Shown here: one piece after another, positions 10,617-22,079 of the stretch
Layout: each line of letters opens with the position of its first letter
Numbering within the stretch: position 1 is the stretch's first letter
Source of the DNA: Hydractinia symbiolongicarpus
Lineage: Eukaryota > Cnidaria > Hydrozoa > Anthoathecata > Hydractiniidae
Direction of reading: 5' to 3'
Length of the DNA: 64,000 nucleotides
Assembly: GCF_029227915.1 (NCBI RefSeq)
Contig: NC_079887.1
Span: 21,387,650-21,451,649 of the forward strand
Notes under the pieces: model-generated
Seen by the model: only the letters and a program-made list of their open reading frames with translations
Told to the model about the DNA's origin: nothing
The model's database searches: none
Position numbers and translations under genes: made by a program

Positions 10617-11048
10617 GAGAAGCGGAGGGCGCGTCAGCGCCCGGAGCGTAGCGGAGCCCATTTCCTCATTAAATAAGCCAAATATAAGGGACGGTGGAGG
10701 GTTATAGGGTTTCCGCACCTATACATTAAAATTTTCAATTTTCGTCAACTTTTTGACTGGGTTGCCCAGTAGCTTACTCTGGTCATTTTCCCCGTAAATT
10801 TATGATTCAACGAGACAACATCAAAGGCACGGTGATGGAGTGCTTTTGTTACTTTTAAAGATGGCCTAGAGGGGATTTCCAGTTGAGATTAAGCTACCCT
10901 TAGCCACGTGAGATATAGTTACTTTGACTAATATCACGTGACTTTTTCTCGAATAACATAGCGCCTCAAACTCAAACTTCCGTTAATCTAAGCTAGCTAT
11001 ATCGCAGCTGAAGGAGGAAGGGCTTGTTCAAGAAAATGAAGAAAGGGT
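10617..11048 (+). promoter_or_regulatory. Possible promoter and first exon
   Basis: 10617-10660 is a GC-rich patch unlike its surroundings (CGGAGGGCGCGTCAGCGCCCGGAG). Further on, TCACGTGACT (about 10946) precedes a purine-rich stretch and ATGAAGAAAGG followed by GTATGT (11036-11052), which reads as a short 5' exon with a good splice donor. No downstream exon was found, so this is weak. Confidence 0.15.
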
Positions 11049-11753
11049 ATGTTTAGCTCGCTTGTATATCACTATTTTTTACATGTAATGAACCTATTCT
11101 TATTCTCACTCACACCTAAAGCTAGCTAGCTTAAAACTGCAGATTTAGAATAATAATAGAACTTAGATAGCATTTAGCTACCTAGCTACTGTAAGAGTTA
11201 GCTAGCATAAAAACAAACAAACAATGCAATATAGCTAGCATCAAACTAGCTACAAGGCTAGCATAAAATTAACTACTTAGCTGGGATAGAACTACCCATG
11301 TAGCTAGCAATAAATTTCTATTTTTGCTGGCATAAAATCAGCAACATAGCTAGCATAGAAAAATTGTTTGAGACTGATTTTCTACCTATCCTCTATCTAG
11401 CTAGCTATTATACATAGCTATATACTACAGAGTGAGTGAGATAATTCTACTCTGTAGGAATGTCCCATCATACAGCTTGTTCTAGCTACAATCGTCCACA
11501 AAATGGCCATACATAGCCAGCTAGGTATTTTGCAGATAGTAAATGTTTATATACAGGTATGTCATGTGTAATTGTTTACGTTGCTTAGCCACAAATGAGC
11601 AGTTCTTAACATTAAGGGGGAATAGAGAGCTATATTTTCGTGGACGGTTGTAGCTAGCTATATATATTGTACACACGTCAGGAAATAAACTTTTTTAACC
11701 CTGCCGCTGAGCATACACCAGTGCGGCTGAAGTTACAGAAGGGGAAATTATTT
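11049..11753. repeat. TAGCTAGC-rich low-complexity DNA
   Basis: Dense scattered AGCTAGCTA motifs, also seen near 15220, 19740 and 55205. No coding frame of interest. Confidence 0.6.
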
Positions 11754-11851
11754 CGATAGATAGATAGATAGATAGATATAGATATAGATATAGATATAGA
11801 TATAGATATAGATATAGATATAGATATAGATATAGATATAGATATAGATAT
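11754..11851. repeat. GATA / ATATAG microsatellite
   Basis: About six GATA units run into about twelve ATATAG units. The Ile-Ser repeat frame on the minus strand is a by-product of this repeat. Confidence 0.97.
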
Positions 11852-12899
11852 CTCGTTCAATCGTCAACATGTATTGAAAATCTCCAAGTGTATTCATTAT
11901 TTCTTACCTAATTTCACGATATGTATACAAATAATGTCCCAATAATTTCTGTTTTTGTAACTTGACCCGATCCTTACACATGTGGCTCTAATGATGTTTT
12001 TGTTCAGTCTGGAATAAGAGATTTTTATCCTACTGTCATGAAAACTTGTTTGCAAACAAAACACATACTGCTATTTGATTTTTAGTTGCACAGGCTAACA
12101 ACAGGCTTTTTTTCGCTGTGTTTTTTTAAACCGAAGTTGCAGTAAAGGTTTTTTTAAAAATGTATTACGGCTGTCTGATTTTATGATTAATTTTTGATCT
12201 AGCACAAACTTTTCCCATAAAATATTGCAGGATTCTTTAGGAGCATAAAAACAGGTTTTGAGCAGTGTTTTTATTTTTAAATGTTACAAAAACTTTTCCG
12301 CAAAATAAAAGTGCTGCATGATTGTTTTAGCTGTGTAGGATAACAACAGGGTGTTTACTGTCTGTTTATTTGAACCAAAGTTTTTCGGATGTGCGCCACA
12401 GTATATTTGTACTAATCACTCAGCCTAGTGTTAACGACAAGCTATTACCTGTGTTTCTATTTAACAGAAGTTGTGCTAAAGTTTTTTTGAAAGGGTTTGT
12501 TTACCTATACTAATGGCGCGCCACAGATTAAAGTACATATATATTTTAAGTTTTACCGGGAACATTTTTTGAAACAGTTTTCGCTATGACATGGCACAAT
12601 ATGTAAATTGTGTTTCTATTCAAGCTAAAGTTGAAGGAAATATATATTTTGTGAATCTGAAAAATATAATTACACACCCGACACACCTTTAATGTTGTGT
12701 GTTTCACTCGATTTATGATATACTGCACACCTGTACTAAAGCCAGCCACCTGAATGTGTGGTACAGTTTAAAATTTGTATTAATTGTTCCATCAAGCGTT
12801 TAACGCCAGGTAACACAGTTACTTGTGGCTTAACCAGCATAAATTCCTAAGTGTATATAATACTCACCTGTAAAGTTTTGTATATATATTTATGTTTAT
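11852..12899. other. AT-rich DNA, no gene seen
   Basis: Repeated phrases such as ACAACAGG...TGTTTTTTTAAACCGAAGTTG recur imperfectly at about 100-130 bp spacing between 12060 and 12640, suggesting a decayed tandem repeat. No domain or exon was recognised. Confidence 0.3.
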
Positions 12900-13585
12900 G
12901 CCCTGCTGGTCTAATGGCTATGACACTCATGCTAATGAGAGATCCAGGTTCAAATCCTGGACAGAGCTAGGAAAAACATAATTATCTTGCACCTACAACA
13001 ACCAGGTTTTCATATAATAGGTAACCTTTGAGTAGGACTTCTCTGATTATTTCTATATCTTGACTTTTTAATGTTGTTGTCATTGGAACCAAGTTAATCT
13101 CAGATTTATGAAAAAATGATATGTCGTTATGACCGATTGTTTAAATACTTGTAATGGCACATAATTCTGCTATGATTCACTGTGTATTGACCTGAGATAA
13201 ATTTGAGACTTTTTTTTTGAGATATTGAATTTGAAACATTTGCACCTCAATATTTTCTATACTCCTGGACTAATATGATACTTAACTTAGACATATTGAA
13301 TATACGCAATCTTTGAGTTGTGAGGTGGAGATTTTCTACTAAAGTCATGCACCCCTGCCTTGCCGTTCCATTGCCTTTCCAGCACTGACCGTGCCTTTCT
13401 TTGCCTACCCTTCCTATGCCTTTTCTGGTGCCTGCCTACTATGTCCTTGCCTGTGGCTCCCATGCCTTGCCTACCCTTGCCTTCCTGATTCCTCTTCCTA
13501 TTTCCTTGCCTGCCTTTGCCCTTTCCTTGCCGTGCTTAATGCCTTTGCCTTGGCAACCTCTCCGCAACACTTTCTATATTGATTG
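12900..13585 (+). mobile_element. tRNA-derived SINE-like repeat with CCTTGCC-rich tail, copy 1
   Basis: 12900-12967 is tRNA-like: acceptor-type arms GCCCTGC/ACAGAGC, a D-arm-like GTC/GAC, a perfect T arm CCAGG-TTCAAAT-CCTGG, and a pol III B-box match GGTTCAAATCC. The anticodon loop is only four bases if the CTCAT/ATGAG stem forms, so this is not a working tRNA gene. About 380 bp later lies a pyrimidine-rich tail of repeated CCTTGCC (13345-13570). The whole unit recurs in opposite orientation at 37690-38193. Confidence 0.6.
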
Positions 13586-13649
13586 CCAAGTGTTCCAATA
13601 ACTACCTTAATGACGTCGTTTACTTTTTTTATACTAACTAAACTTCATT

Positions 13650-14229
13650 TAGTGTTCAAACTGGAGCACCTTCTGTTAGATCTTGCCTTTTTCTTTTACG
13701 TTTGAAAATCATCATTGATGGAACATAACTGCCCGTAGCACTGCAACAAACAACAACGGTTACACCTCTTTCACCACTTGTTGCGGTGGCTACAACACGC
13801 TTGACTTTTGGTGCCAACACCTTTGTTGGTTTATGAACACATGTTAAACCAGATTCATCAACATTAAATATTCGGTGTGGCCTAATGTTAAATTTCTCTA
13901 TGACTGTTTTAAGATTTTCGAAATATCGGTCGATGGAGGTTTTGTTTAGGCCGAACACTCTTTAATGAAACAGCCTCTGGTTTTCGTAATGACAATGTCT
14001 GCCGGCGTTTAAGAAAACCTGACACAAAATCACATCCTGCCATTTGATGAACTTTATTAGAAGGGTGCTTAATTTTATTCGTTTCACAATATTCATATAT
14101 AACCCTTCTTAGTTCATTTATGGATAATCCATAAAAAGAATTGTCTAGAGCAAGTATATATGACTCCAGATCAGTCTCTTGTTCTTCAGTCAGGACAGTA
14201 CGGATAGGACCCAATTGTTTTTTATGCAT
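13650..14229 (-). pseudogene. pogo/Tigger-like transposase (truncated, frameshifted)
   Basis: Two overlapping minus-strand frames. The N-terminal one (14229-13909) has a CENP-B-type DNA-binding pattern: LTEEQE, FYGLSINELRRVIYEY, AGCDFVSGFLKRRQTLSLRKPEA. The second (13958-13656) holds the start of the DDE domain: FNVDESGL, where D is the first catalytic Asp, and TSGERGVTVVVCC. A frameshift near 13940 separates them, and the sequence stops at 13650 before the second and third acidic residues. Pieces of the same family lie at 29731-30270. Confidence 0.8.
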
Positions 14230-14399
14230 ATTTTCTCCCGAAAGTTGCTTTAGCTGTCCATTACAACGTCGACGTAGAGACTCGAAAGGAACTTGAAAGA
14301 TGAAGCAGCTTTTCGTATCGAATATCTTTTCTTTTTACACATTCAATTGGTGTTTTCATTTGATCCTCGTTCCAATTTTCACGATTTGTCTTTCGTACA

Positions 14400-14836
14400 T
14401 AGTTTCGCATCTTAAACACACAAACAAATGAGAAATAAGAGCCACATATTAGCAGCTACATAGTAAGAGGTCACAGGCCTTGGTGGTGTATATATATTGG
14501 AAATGAAAAGGAGCTCATCACAGTCAGGTAGCTATACACGTAGCCGAACCAGGTGAACTTATCAAATTTTCTTGAACAGTTTGCATCAAACACAGACTTA
14601 ATAAAGGAGTTTGCTAATTTAATAAACAAAATTTCTTGGTACATGTTGGCTAGTAGGTATTAGCTACCTAACCCAGCCTTTCTTTAGTGACTGGACTGGG
14701 TAAACTACAGTGTAAAATGTAAGCATGAGAAGAGCAGATATTCACTAATTTTTATTCATTGTGTGACCCATCTTACCCCATGTACCCCTTTGGAGAAAAC
14801 CCTAAATTATTTTCATATTGGAAAAAGTTCAACATG
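14400..14836. repeat. Repeat shared with 32655-33080
   Basis: Near-identical to 32655-33080 in the same orientation, with identical phrases such as GAGAAATAAGAGCCACATAT and ACTACAGTGTAAAATGTAAG. No coding content. Probably a non-coding part or flank of the pogo-like element. The similarity ends just before the inverted repeat at 14840. Confidence 0.85.
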
Positions 14837-14962
14837 TTTGCGCCAAAGATTTAATGATATTCATAAAACGTAAAATTGCCGTTTCTTTTATGATTATCAT
14901 TAAATAAACGGCAACCCGCGGCGTTGCATACCATTATGCTTTGAGCTGCTTCTATATTCAAA

Positions 14963-15014
14963 ATGGAGGATTGTAGTACCAACAACAGTTCATCCAGACG
15001 GAAAAAGAAAGAAG
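14963..15014 (+). CDS. Candidate first exon at the left end of the 5.4 kb transposon
   Basis: ATG followed by codons for MEDCSTNNSSSRRKKKE and a donor GAAG/GTTAGT, 59 bp inside the left inverted repeat. Ser/Asn-rich then basic, like a nuclear protein N-terminus. Later exons on this strand were not found with confidence. The 19488-19694 plus-strand frame ending at a GTAAGT donor is a possible partner. Confidence 0.3.
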
Positions 15015-15789
15015 GTTAGTAATTTCCCCCGTCCTCGTTACTTTAATTTTTTGTTAAAAATAAGTTAGAATTTGGTTTATGGTACAAATAAGTGTTGGCT
15101 AACTTCGTTTTATTAGCTAATATATATATATAGAGTAACAATGTGTTCCAGCAGGATGTGTAAATGTAGCTATAGTTTACGTTGTAATTAACGTAAAGTA
15201 TAGCTTATAATACACATAGCTAGCTAGCTAGAGCTAGCCAGCCTGCCAGTTCACCTTACCCTTTACCCTAGCTACATGGTTTTCTTTAGTGCATAGAGGG
15301 TTAACACGAAAAGGCTATAGATAGCTAACAGAACCAACATTTTTAGCCAAAAGTGAATAGTTATATACTTAGCTGGCTAGTGTAGAAACAGTAGACTACC
15401 CTTGCTAAGTCCATAGCGTAGCTTTTTCATGTATATATTCCTCCTACGCAACATATATAGCTGTATTTTATGTATATATCATGAAACATTGACTGTTTTT
15501 ACACTTGTGAGTTGATGCTTTGACTTTGTAGATTAGGGCAGAATTTATTCAGAAACAATAATAAGAAGTGCAAGGTTTTTGGTGCAATTTTGTGTTTTCG
15601 TGTGATACTTTTAGCAGTAAGCATAAGTCATTATAGCTATATATTTGTAAAGTGTTATTTGTTACGTCTGCAGGGGCACACATTGTGTATATATTATTGG
15701 AATCTCGTTTTTTCTAGTGTTGATAAATTGCAGTGCCTTCAGATAATCTGCGTACCTTTAAAGAGCAAAAATTTGAATTAATTTAATGT

Positions 15790-17908
15790 GATAATTTGTA
15801 AGTTGCCTTTTCCACTTTCGCACATCCTTGTCTTCATTAGTGTAAACTAACCTTGTCGTGTCACAACCAACAGGTATTTCAATTCTGTGTTGAAAAGGTT
15901 GCCCTAAAAAAATTAAATATTTAATTAGTTCAGTGTTGTTAAACACAAAGAAATTAACGAGGTTAATATAACGCTGTGACCTATGCCTTCACTAGTGATT
16001 TTGTCCATATGAAATCCACAAGCAAAGCATCAATTAACACACTGAAATATAGTACAAAAGAAACAGTTAAGAATTTTACCTGGGTAAAAATTTTTATCCC
16101 CTGTGTATTCAAATTTTAAGCACTCAACTTGTTGGTCACGTGCAGTGCCACTCATTACTGAATTGCTTGTTTTATTTTCACTAAACGATAATGAAAAATC
16201 ATTAATATGTTTTGATCAGTAGCTCAAAATTTCAGAATAGGCTTGCGTATAATGAGTAAATGCTGAACAACAACAGACAAAGCTACACTTTCATATTGCA
16301 GTCTAAACTCATGCTTAGTTTCACCTTAGTTTAAAAATACTATTTTTCAGAAACACGAGACCTAAATGGGAAAAAACTTAAAGAAACATTGCCAGCTTAA
16401 TAGTTGGGAAATATAACAAGACCTTCTAAATCGTACGTACATGCAGCTTATACATAAATTTGAGAAACACGAGGCTCAAAATGATTAAAAAACTTTGAAA
16501 ATATTTCAGTCGCAAATAAATGATTTTTTGAGAATTATCGAGCACGCCTTACAAAACTAGTTTTTTATAAAAAAATAAAAAAATACATGACGCCTAAAAA
16601 GGTCTGTCACATTGTTTTGGGTAGATTTAACATACCATAGAGGATTATAAGCATAATCAATAAATAAAAAGTTGGTTTAAAATTGGAAAAAATGTCATGA
16701 CACCGCTATAGATCAGAGCTTTATATACTTGCAAATGAGATTTATGCATTGAAAATGATATTTTAAGAAGAAGAAAAGATTTCACAAAACTTGAAAAGCA
16801 GCTTTTTATCCTTCATATCATTTTCAATACACAAATACTTTAAAAAATACTTTATCTACAAAGTGCTTTTAATGCATCATTGCATTATTCAGATATTGTG
16901 AACATTCCATTTGCTGAAATAACTTCAAGCTTGTAAAGTATGGTAATGGATGATCCTGGTCGAACTAAATTTTTCCATAATATTTTGGCATTATAGCTGT
17001 TCGCATATTCTCTTTCATTCACTTTATTTAACCAAGCACCTTCCACTTTCCTTGCTGACCATTTTGCAACTCGAAAAAGCCAAAAATTTTCTGGATCATC
17101 CGGTTGGGAAGACACTGGAAAAACATCCCCTACCTGGATTTCTTCTTTGGAAATCACTAAAAATATGAGATCAGTTGAACAAGATCGTTATATGAATCGC
17201 AGTCACACTTCAGTGAACTTGCATTAGTGTATTTCAGATTTCAAACAAGGGACAGACTACAATTATATCATTTTAATTAATTAGTTTTTTTTTTTGCATA
17301 ACAATCAACTTCTTAAGTAAAATACATAAAATATAAGCATACCAGATAGTCCTTGCACAAAAGATGAAGCTATAAAAAATTAAAATAAATCATTGCACAA
17401 ATGCAATTTTTAAGTTCACAATGAAGAATTAACCAATTATCAATGATTAATAACGAGTTACAAAAATTTCTAGTAAAAGTATTTATCATTTCTTCTTCAA
17501 ATATATATTTATTAAAATAATAGAAGATGGGATTAATTCTAGCTATACCTTGAGGAGAAGCTAGATGATATTAAATATGTTTTATAATCAATAATAATAA
17601 TCATGATTCAAATATGTTTAAATCAATGAATCACTTTTCATAATTGTGCAGACACAAAAAATGTGGTGCATAACTGGCATATTTACTGGTAATCCAAACA
17701 AAAGCCATATACGAAAACAAAGTTACAATGTCAGAAAGCCAGAACATATGCTACACACCCTTTTCTGGATAATGTTTTTTTGTGCAGTCACATTTGTTTT
17801 TCCAACTGGAATAGCCTGGCTTAATGTTTTCTTTTTATCAAACACCTTGCCACAAGATTTACAGTTCTTGCGGCCAACTTCATTTTTTTCATCGCATTCA
17901 AAACATTT
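15790..17908 (-). CDS. Candidate exons of an unrecognised transposon gene
   Basis: Three minus-strand stretches look like exons. 17908-17723 begins after a TTTAG acceptor and encodes a treble-clef or ribbon-like pattern CFEC-x10-CKSC, then a further CSIC; it has a stop at 17723-17725. 17157-16885 begins after a TTTTTAG acceptor and encodes a compact 90-residue segment (VGDVFPVSSQPDDPENFWLF... ending FTISE, stop) with alternating hydrophobic and aromatic residues. 15905-15790 follows a polypyrimidine acceptor (GQPFQHRIEIPVGCDTTRLV). I recognise none of these families. The zinc pattern suggests nucleic-acid or protein binding. Joining order is uncertain. Confidence 0.35.
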
Positions 17909-19947
17909 CTAAATAAATAGGATTAGAAAAGACAGACTTGCTACAACAACAGTTTCTCAAATTCTATATCAAGCATTCTTATTCAACATTTTTTGCTGAA
18001 CTCGGTATTTACTGAATTAGGCAGTATGTATCAAATCATCACAGAGCTCGTCCATAAAAATATGAACAAAGGAAAGATAAAAATACTGACCTTAAATCTA
18101 ATGGCATAGTGCACAGAAACTTTTTTTCGATAATTTTGTGTTGTTTCTCCATCTAAAAGACGACAAGGATAAAAAATGGTTAAAAATGGTTAAAAATTGT
18201 TTATCTTATCAACAAACCATTTTGGTGTTTGTCTTGAGAAATATTGCCAGACCCCTCTCTACTAAACTTAAACATAATCCTTTTACTTTTTTACTAAAAA
18301 AACTCCACCCGTGGCACAACAACTTCGTTTACTTGTTTTTTATAATTTAAAGAACATATTAACTACATTGTTAGACATGACATTATTAAGCTGTGAAACC
18401 AAGAACATACAGAATTTTTTAAAGGAACACTGTATTAGCTTTCAACATCCTCATACCGCAGTTTACTATAATATATCGAGGACATTGTACCAAATGTAGC
18501 CTTTTTTGAGAACTGTATATACGCCAACAAACTAGGTTCATTATATACACCATCGCTATGGATCTACCATTATGTTTTTTTATCAAGATTAGATGAAGGA
18601 CTCTTAAGATACAAGGCTCAGTGTCCTGCTCTTAATAAAGTGTTATGTAAGTAACATTCCTGTAACTAGGACACTAGCACACACAATTCCACATCACACA
18701 ATGTTTTTTTTAACTTTTCAAATGGATGCAGCTTTTTTAAGTGAAATTTGGAGGTTTTTTAAAAACACCAAACTTACCCAAAAGATTCCCAAGTTTTTAT
18801 GCCTTTTTATGGTGAGTCGGCAACCTCAATAGCAAAGTAGGTACGCAAAAACATAGATTAATTTCATTGTGATGTTATTTGTTTACTTTGTAGCGGTAAG
18901 CTCTTTGGCTCTGGAATTTGCGTGGTAGGAAAAAAGATGCTAGAATTTGGAGAAGATAGGTCTTTTCCTGTCAATTTTTTGTTATGGGAACATCGTTTGA
19001 GGTTTTAAACTGTTATCGAGTGTGGATTTCTAATTTATTCGAATTCAAGTCCCAACAAAACAATGCCTTTGTGTAACGAAATGGACTGAAAATAACTTTG
19101 CTTCACCTAGTGCCGCAAAAAATTTTCCTTCCACACCAATGCCAGAGCCAAAAGAGGCTGCTGCTGGAAATGTAAGCAACGGAATTCATCTATAAAGTCG
19201 CAATACACCTTTGCGATGATTCAATTGTACATGAATTCCTACGGCTCTCCATCGTTTTACAATATCGGAAATGGAGGTAAAAAAAGTTTTTTTATAGAGT
19301 TTGTTAGAGACGAAAGCGTGTTTTCTCAAGTTTTTTAACTTCCTTTGTATCAATTTCTTTCAAATTTTCAGGAAACGTTAATAATAATAAGATACAACTT
19401 ATGTGTACTTTTCATTAAAAACAAAAGGCGGCAAGAAAAGTTATCACGAAAGAACGTGTTTTCTCCTTAATAAACTCTTATAAAAGTGTGATGTTTACCT
19501 CCTCCGATGACAAAATAAACTGTGATGGAGTGTTAGTTTCCCGAATTATCGTAAAAGGTGTATTTTCAAAAAGGCTGCTACGAGAGAGAATTGAAAAGAA
19601 TGAAACAAGCAAAATAAGTCCTGCATTGCACTACCATCAACAACAGTTTCATACTGAAAATTTATTAGAAGTTATTGTAAGTCTAGCTAGCTAACTACCC
19701 CAGTAAAACAGAGCTTTCTGTGAAGGATATTTAAAGGGCTTCTCTCTACTAGCTAGCTAGCTAGTTAGCTACAGCAGCTAACTTCAACAAAAAATATCTA
19801 ATTGTTTTGCTGGAGTGGGTTTAATACGGTAACTTAATTAGGTAGTAAAATAATAGCAAATATGAGCATTTGGTGAATCAGACAGTAAAAAATAAAGGTG
19901 AAAAGCTGAAGAATGAGAAAGCCCCTCACTTCACTTCACAATAAAGC
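17909..19947. other. Interior of the 5.4 kb transposon, nothing firm
   Basis: Short frames only. 19488-19694 (plus) is the longest with a following splice-donor-like GTAAGT. A TAGC-rich patch lies at 19685-19775. Confidence 0.3.
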
Positions 19948-20106
19948 TCAGCCTTCACTTGTTACTTCAATCAGGAAAATTTTTTTACCTTTAGTTTTCT
20001 TAGCAGTCGATGAAGACGTTGACGTTGTCATTGTGGATGAGGATTCATTTTCAGATGCGGTAGACACACGTGAAGCCCTTTTGAAAGTTCCTGTTCCTTT
20101 GGACAT
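19948..20106 (-). CDS. Candidate first exon at the right end of the 5.4 kb transposon
   Basis: ATG at 20106 begins MSKGTGTFKRASRVS followed by a long Ser/Thr run and KKTKGKKIFLIEV, ending near a GTAACA donor-like site. It starts about 85 bp inside the right inverted repeat. Low-complexity Ser/Thr composition gives no family. Together with the exons further left it may form the main minus-strand gene of the element. Confidence 0.3.
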   Translation of the reverse strand: MSKGTGTFKRASRVSTASENESSSTMTTSTSSSTAKKTKGKKIFLIEVTSEG

Positions 20107-20256
20107 GCTTTCACTTGTACGGCAATATTCAACACGGTTAGTGATGGATGTAATAGCGTACACGGTTGTTGATGAACGTTATTATAACTTTTTAATGATA
20201 ATCATAAAAGAAACGGCAAATTTGCGTTTTATGAATATCATTAAATCTTTTGGCGC

Positions 20257-20997
20257 GGATGGGTTGGTAGTAGTAGCCAGAAGTAATATTTGCTTGGAGC
20301 AGGAAGATCTAAAGTCTCCACCTTAGTAAAGGGAAAATTGTGTCACACGGAGGACACTTAGTGTAATGTGTTACAAACCCAGTGGAGCGCTTATTGCATT
20401 AAAGATACAGTATATTTTTCATAAACCAACATTCACACCAGTTATGATGAAGCCAATTGATACTTTTGCAAAGCAAATACAGTTGTTTAGCATTTTTCTT
20501 TTTGCATAAAAAGTTCCTGTGGATATTCAAAAATTAAACTTTCTAACCACTTTGAATTTATACGGCATAAAATTTAGCATATGTATTTCGCATTGTGCTT
20601 TAGAAGCACATTCCCACTTTCTCTGAGGTGGATAAGGTATTTGGTCCTAAACCTGGGACACATTTTATCTGTTTGAATTATTTTTAATCCTGAGAATCAT
20701 TTTGAATGTTTTCTGTACCCATGGCTTGTCAAAGTTGACATGCTTGTCAAGAATAGTTTATCAGCGTCTCTAAAAATGGCTAAATTCAGGAACTCAGAAA
20801 TTATGATAGTAGTACAAAAATGTTTTGGTTTCATTTCATCAAACTGGTCTAAAAACATATAATACTAGTTTTAAATCATTATTTCATTTTTTACTGAAGT
20901 AATATGACTTTTACTTAGTATAGCTTTTCACACCGCTGACACCAAAATGGCTGCAGGGACTAATCGGTTTGAAATTAATATATATTATTCTATAACA
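20257..20997. other. AT-rich DNA, no gene seen
   Basis: Lies between the right end of the 5.4 kb transposon and the duplicated block. No frame or repeat of note. Confidence 0.4.
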
Positions 20998-22072
20998 GAC
21001 ATCAACCACTTGTAATTCATGTCATATTACCAGCTCCTCAGAAGTTATAGCACCATGCATCCAGCTTTCTCTGCACCCTACGTTACAATCTTCCTTAGAT
21101 AATTTCTTTGAAAGCGAGGAGTTGTCAGACAGCAATGCCTACTTCGGCCATGTTTGCAACGCTCATCAAACTGCTCTAGTCGAAAAAGAGGTAGTGTCGT
21201 GCGGTTCCCATCTCATTTTACAGCTAAAACGTTTTGCCAGTGCCAACGGCCTTGTGTCAAAAATTGCCTCTTGTATTACTGCTTACCCTGCTACCCTTTC
21301 CATACCTTTAACCGTAGATAGAGAAGTGAAATTTCGTAAAAATTTTCAATTAAGGGCTATTATAAACACTTGCGGCAACTTATATAATCGTTACTACACA
21401 ACTATAGCCTTCGACCAAATGGTACACAGGTGGATACATTGCAACGATAGAGCAGTAATTTTCTGTGATGACCGCCTTATTAACAGTCACGAGTCATATG
21501 TTTTCTTTTTAGAAGAGCTGAGGTAAAAATATTTTAACCAGAATGTGTCAGCAAGGGGGGCTTGACTACACTCAGTCTTGTCTTTGGAGAGTGACGACTC
21601 CATTTATTACCCCAGTCAAAAATAAAAACAAATCAAATAAAAATTAAGTTGGGAAGGAGTTTGATCACACATGATCTTGTCTTTGGAGAGTAACGACTCC
21701 ACTTATTACCTGAGTTAAAAACAAAGAATAGCACAGTTGAACAGAAAGTGGTCAAAGTTTACTTTAGGAAGATAGGGATGTCTAGTTTCTGCTGATGACC
21801 GTCCGCGGACCTCTTTGAGGTGACCCACCTGGACACCTTAGGTTTAGAAATATGGGTCGAAATCTACCTGCCCTTGGTTAAAGTTCTGTTCATCTTTTCA
21901 AATGTGTTGTGTACTTTTTATTTTTTTATATTTTTTAATTTCTTGTAAAAAGGGAGAATTGTGCTTTTAGAGGCATTTTCTCTAGAGGAGTACAACCTCT
22001 AGCTCATTTCCAAAGACCTAACAGGTTGAGTTCATCATTGCGGTGGCTTGCCACCTCTTTGTAAATTACTTT
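20998..22072 (+). pseudogene. RT-RLE-USP retrotransposon, copy C (USP C-terminal half + 3' UTR)
   Basis: The frame starts inside the USP zinc region (TSTTCNSCHITSS equivalent at 21001), passes through HVCNAHQTA, ILQLKRF, and the His/Asn region to the stop at 21524-21526. It is open except near the start, and lacks the nonsense change seen at 1554 in copy A. In the His box NNGHYTT is changed to YNRYYTT, so the catalytic His is lost (His to Tyr, with Gly to Arg). The 5' edge could be either a retrotransposition truncation or the duplication breakpoint. Confidence 0.85.
21549..22055 (+). promoter_or_regulatory. Copy C 3' UTR: structured units and terminal hairpin
   Basis: Units at 21549-21616 (hairpins GACT/AGTC and GAGT-GACG-ACTC) and 21650-21715 (GATCA/TGATC and GAGT-AACG-ACTC). 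A region of small hairpins (GTCC/GGAC, ACCTC/GAGGT) lies at 21790-21840. The terminal hairpin GGTGG-CTTG-CCACC is at 22042-22055 and the element ends near 22072 at TTTGTAAATTAC. Confidence 0.65.
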
Positions 22073-22079
22073 CTTATTG

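Larger units (their letters stand above)
14840..20256. mobile_element. 5.4 kb DNA transposon with ~65 bp terminal inverted repeats
   Basis: 14840-14904 and 20191-20256 are reverse complements over about 65 bases with two mismatches and one indel. Both ends begin GCGCCAAA from the outside. Candidate genes start just inside each end and point inward: ATG at 14963 on plus, ATG at 20106 on minus. The related repeat at 32655-33085 lacks the element, which supports a discrete insertion. No clear target-site duplication was found. The superfamily is not recognised. Confidence 0.8.

Noticed and set aside
10389-10718. 109-residue minus-strand frame starting MRKPYNPPPS.
   Set aside because: It overlaps family X coding in another frame and starts in the GC-rich patch. 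Nothing resembles a known protein.
11678-11860. Ile-Ser repeat protein on the minus strand.
   Set aside because: It is the translation of the ATATAG microsatellite.
12900-12967. Functional tRNA gene.
   Set aside because: The T arm and B box are good, but the anticodon loop is too short and two acceptor pairs mismatch. The same sequence recurs as part of a longer repeat at 38193-38120.
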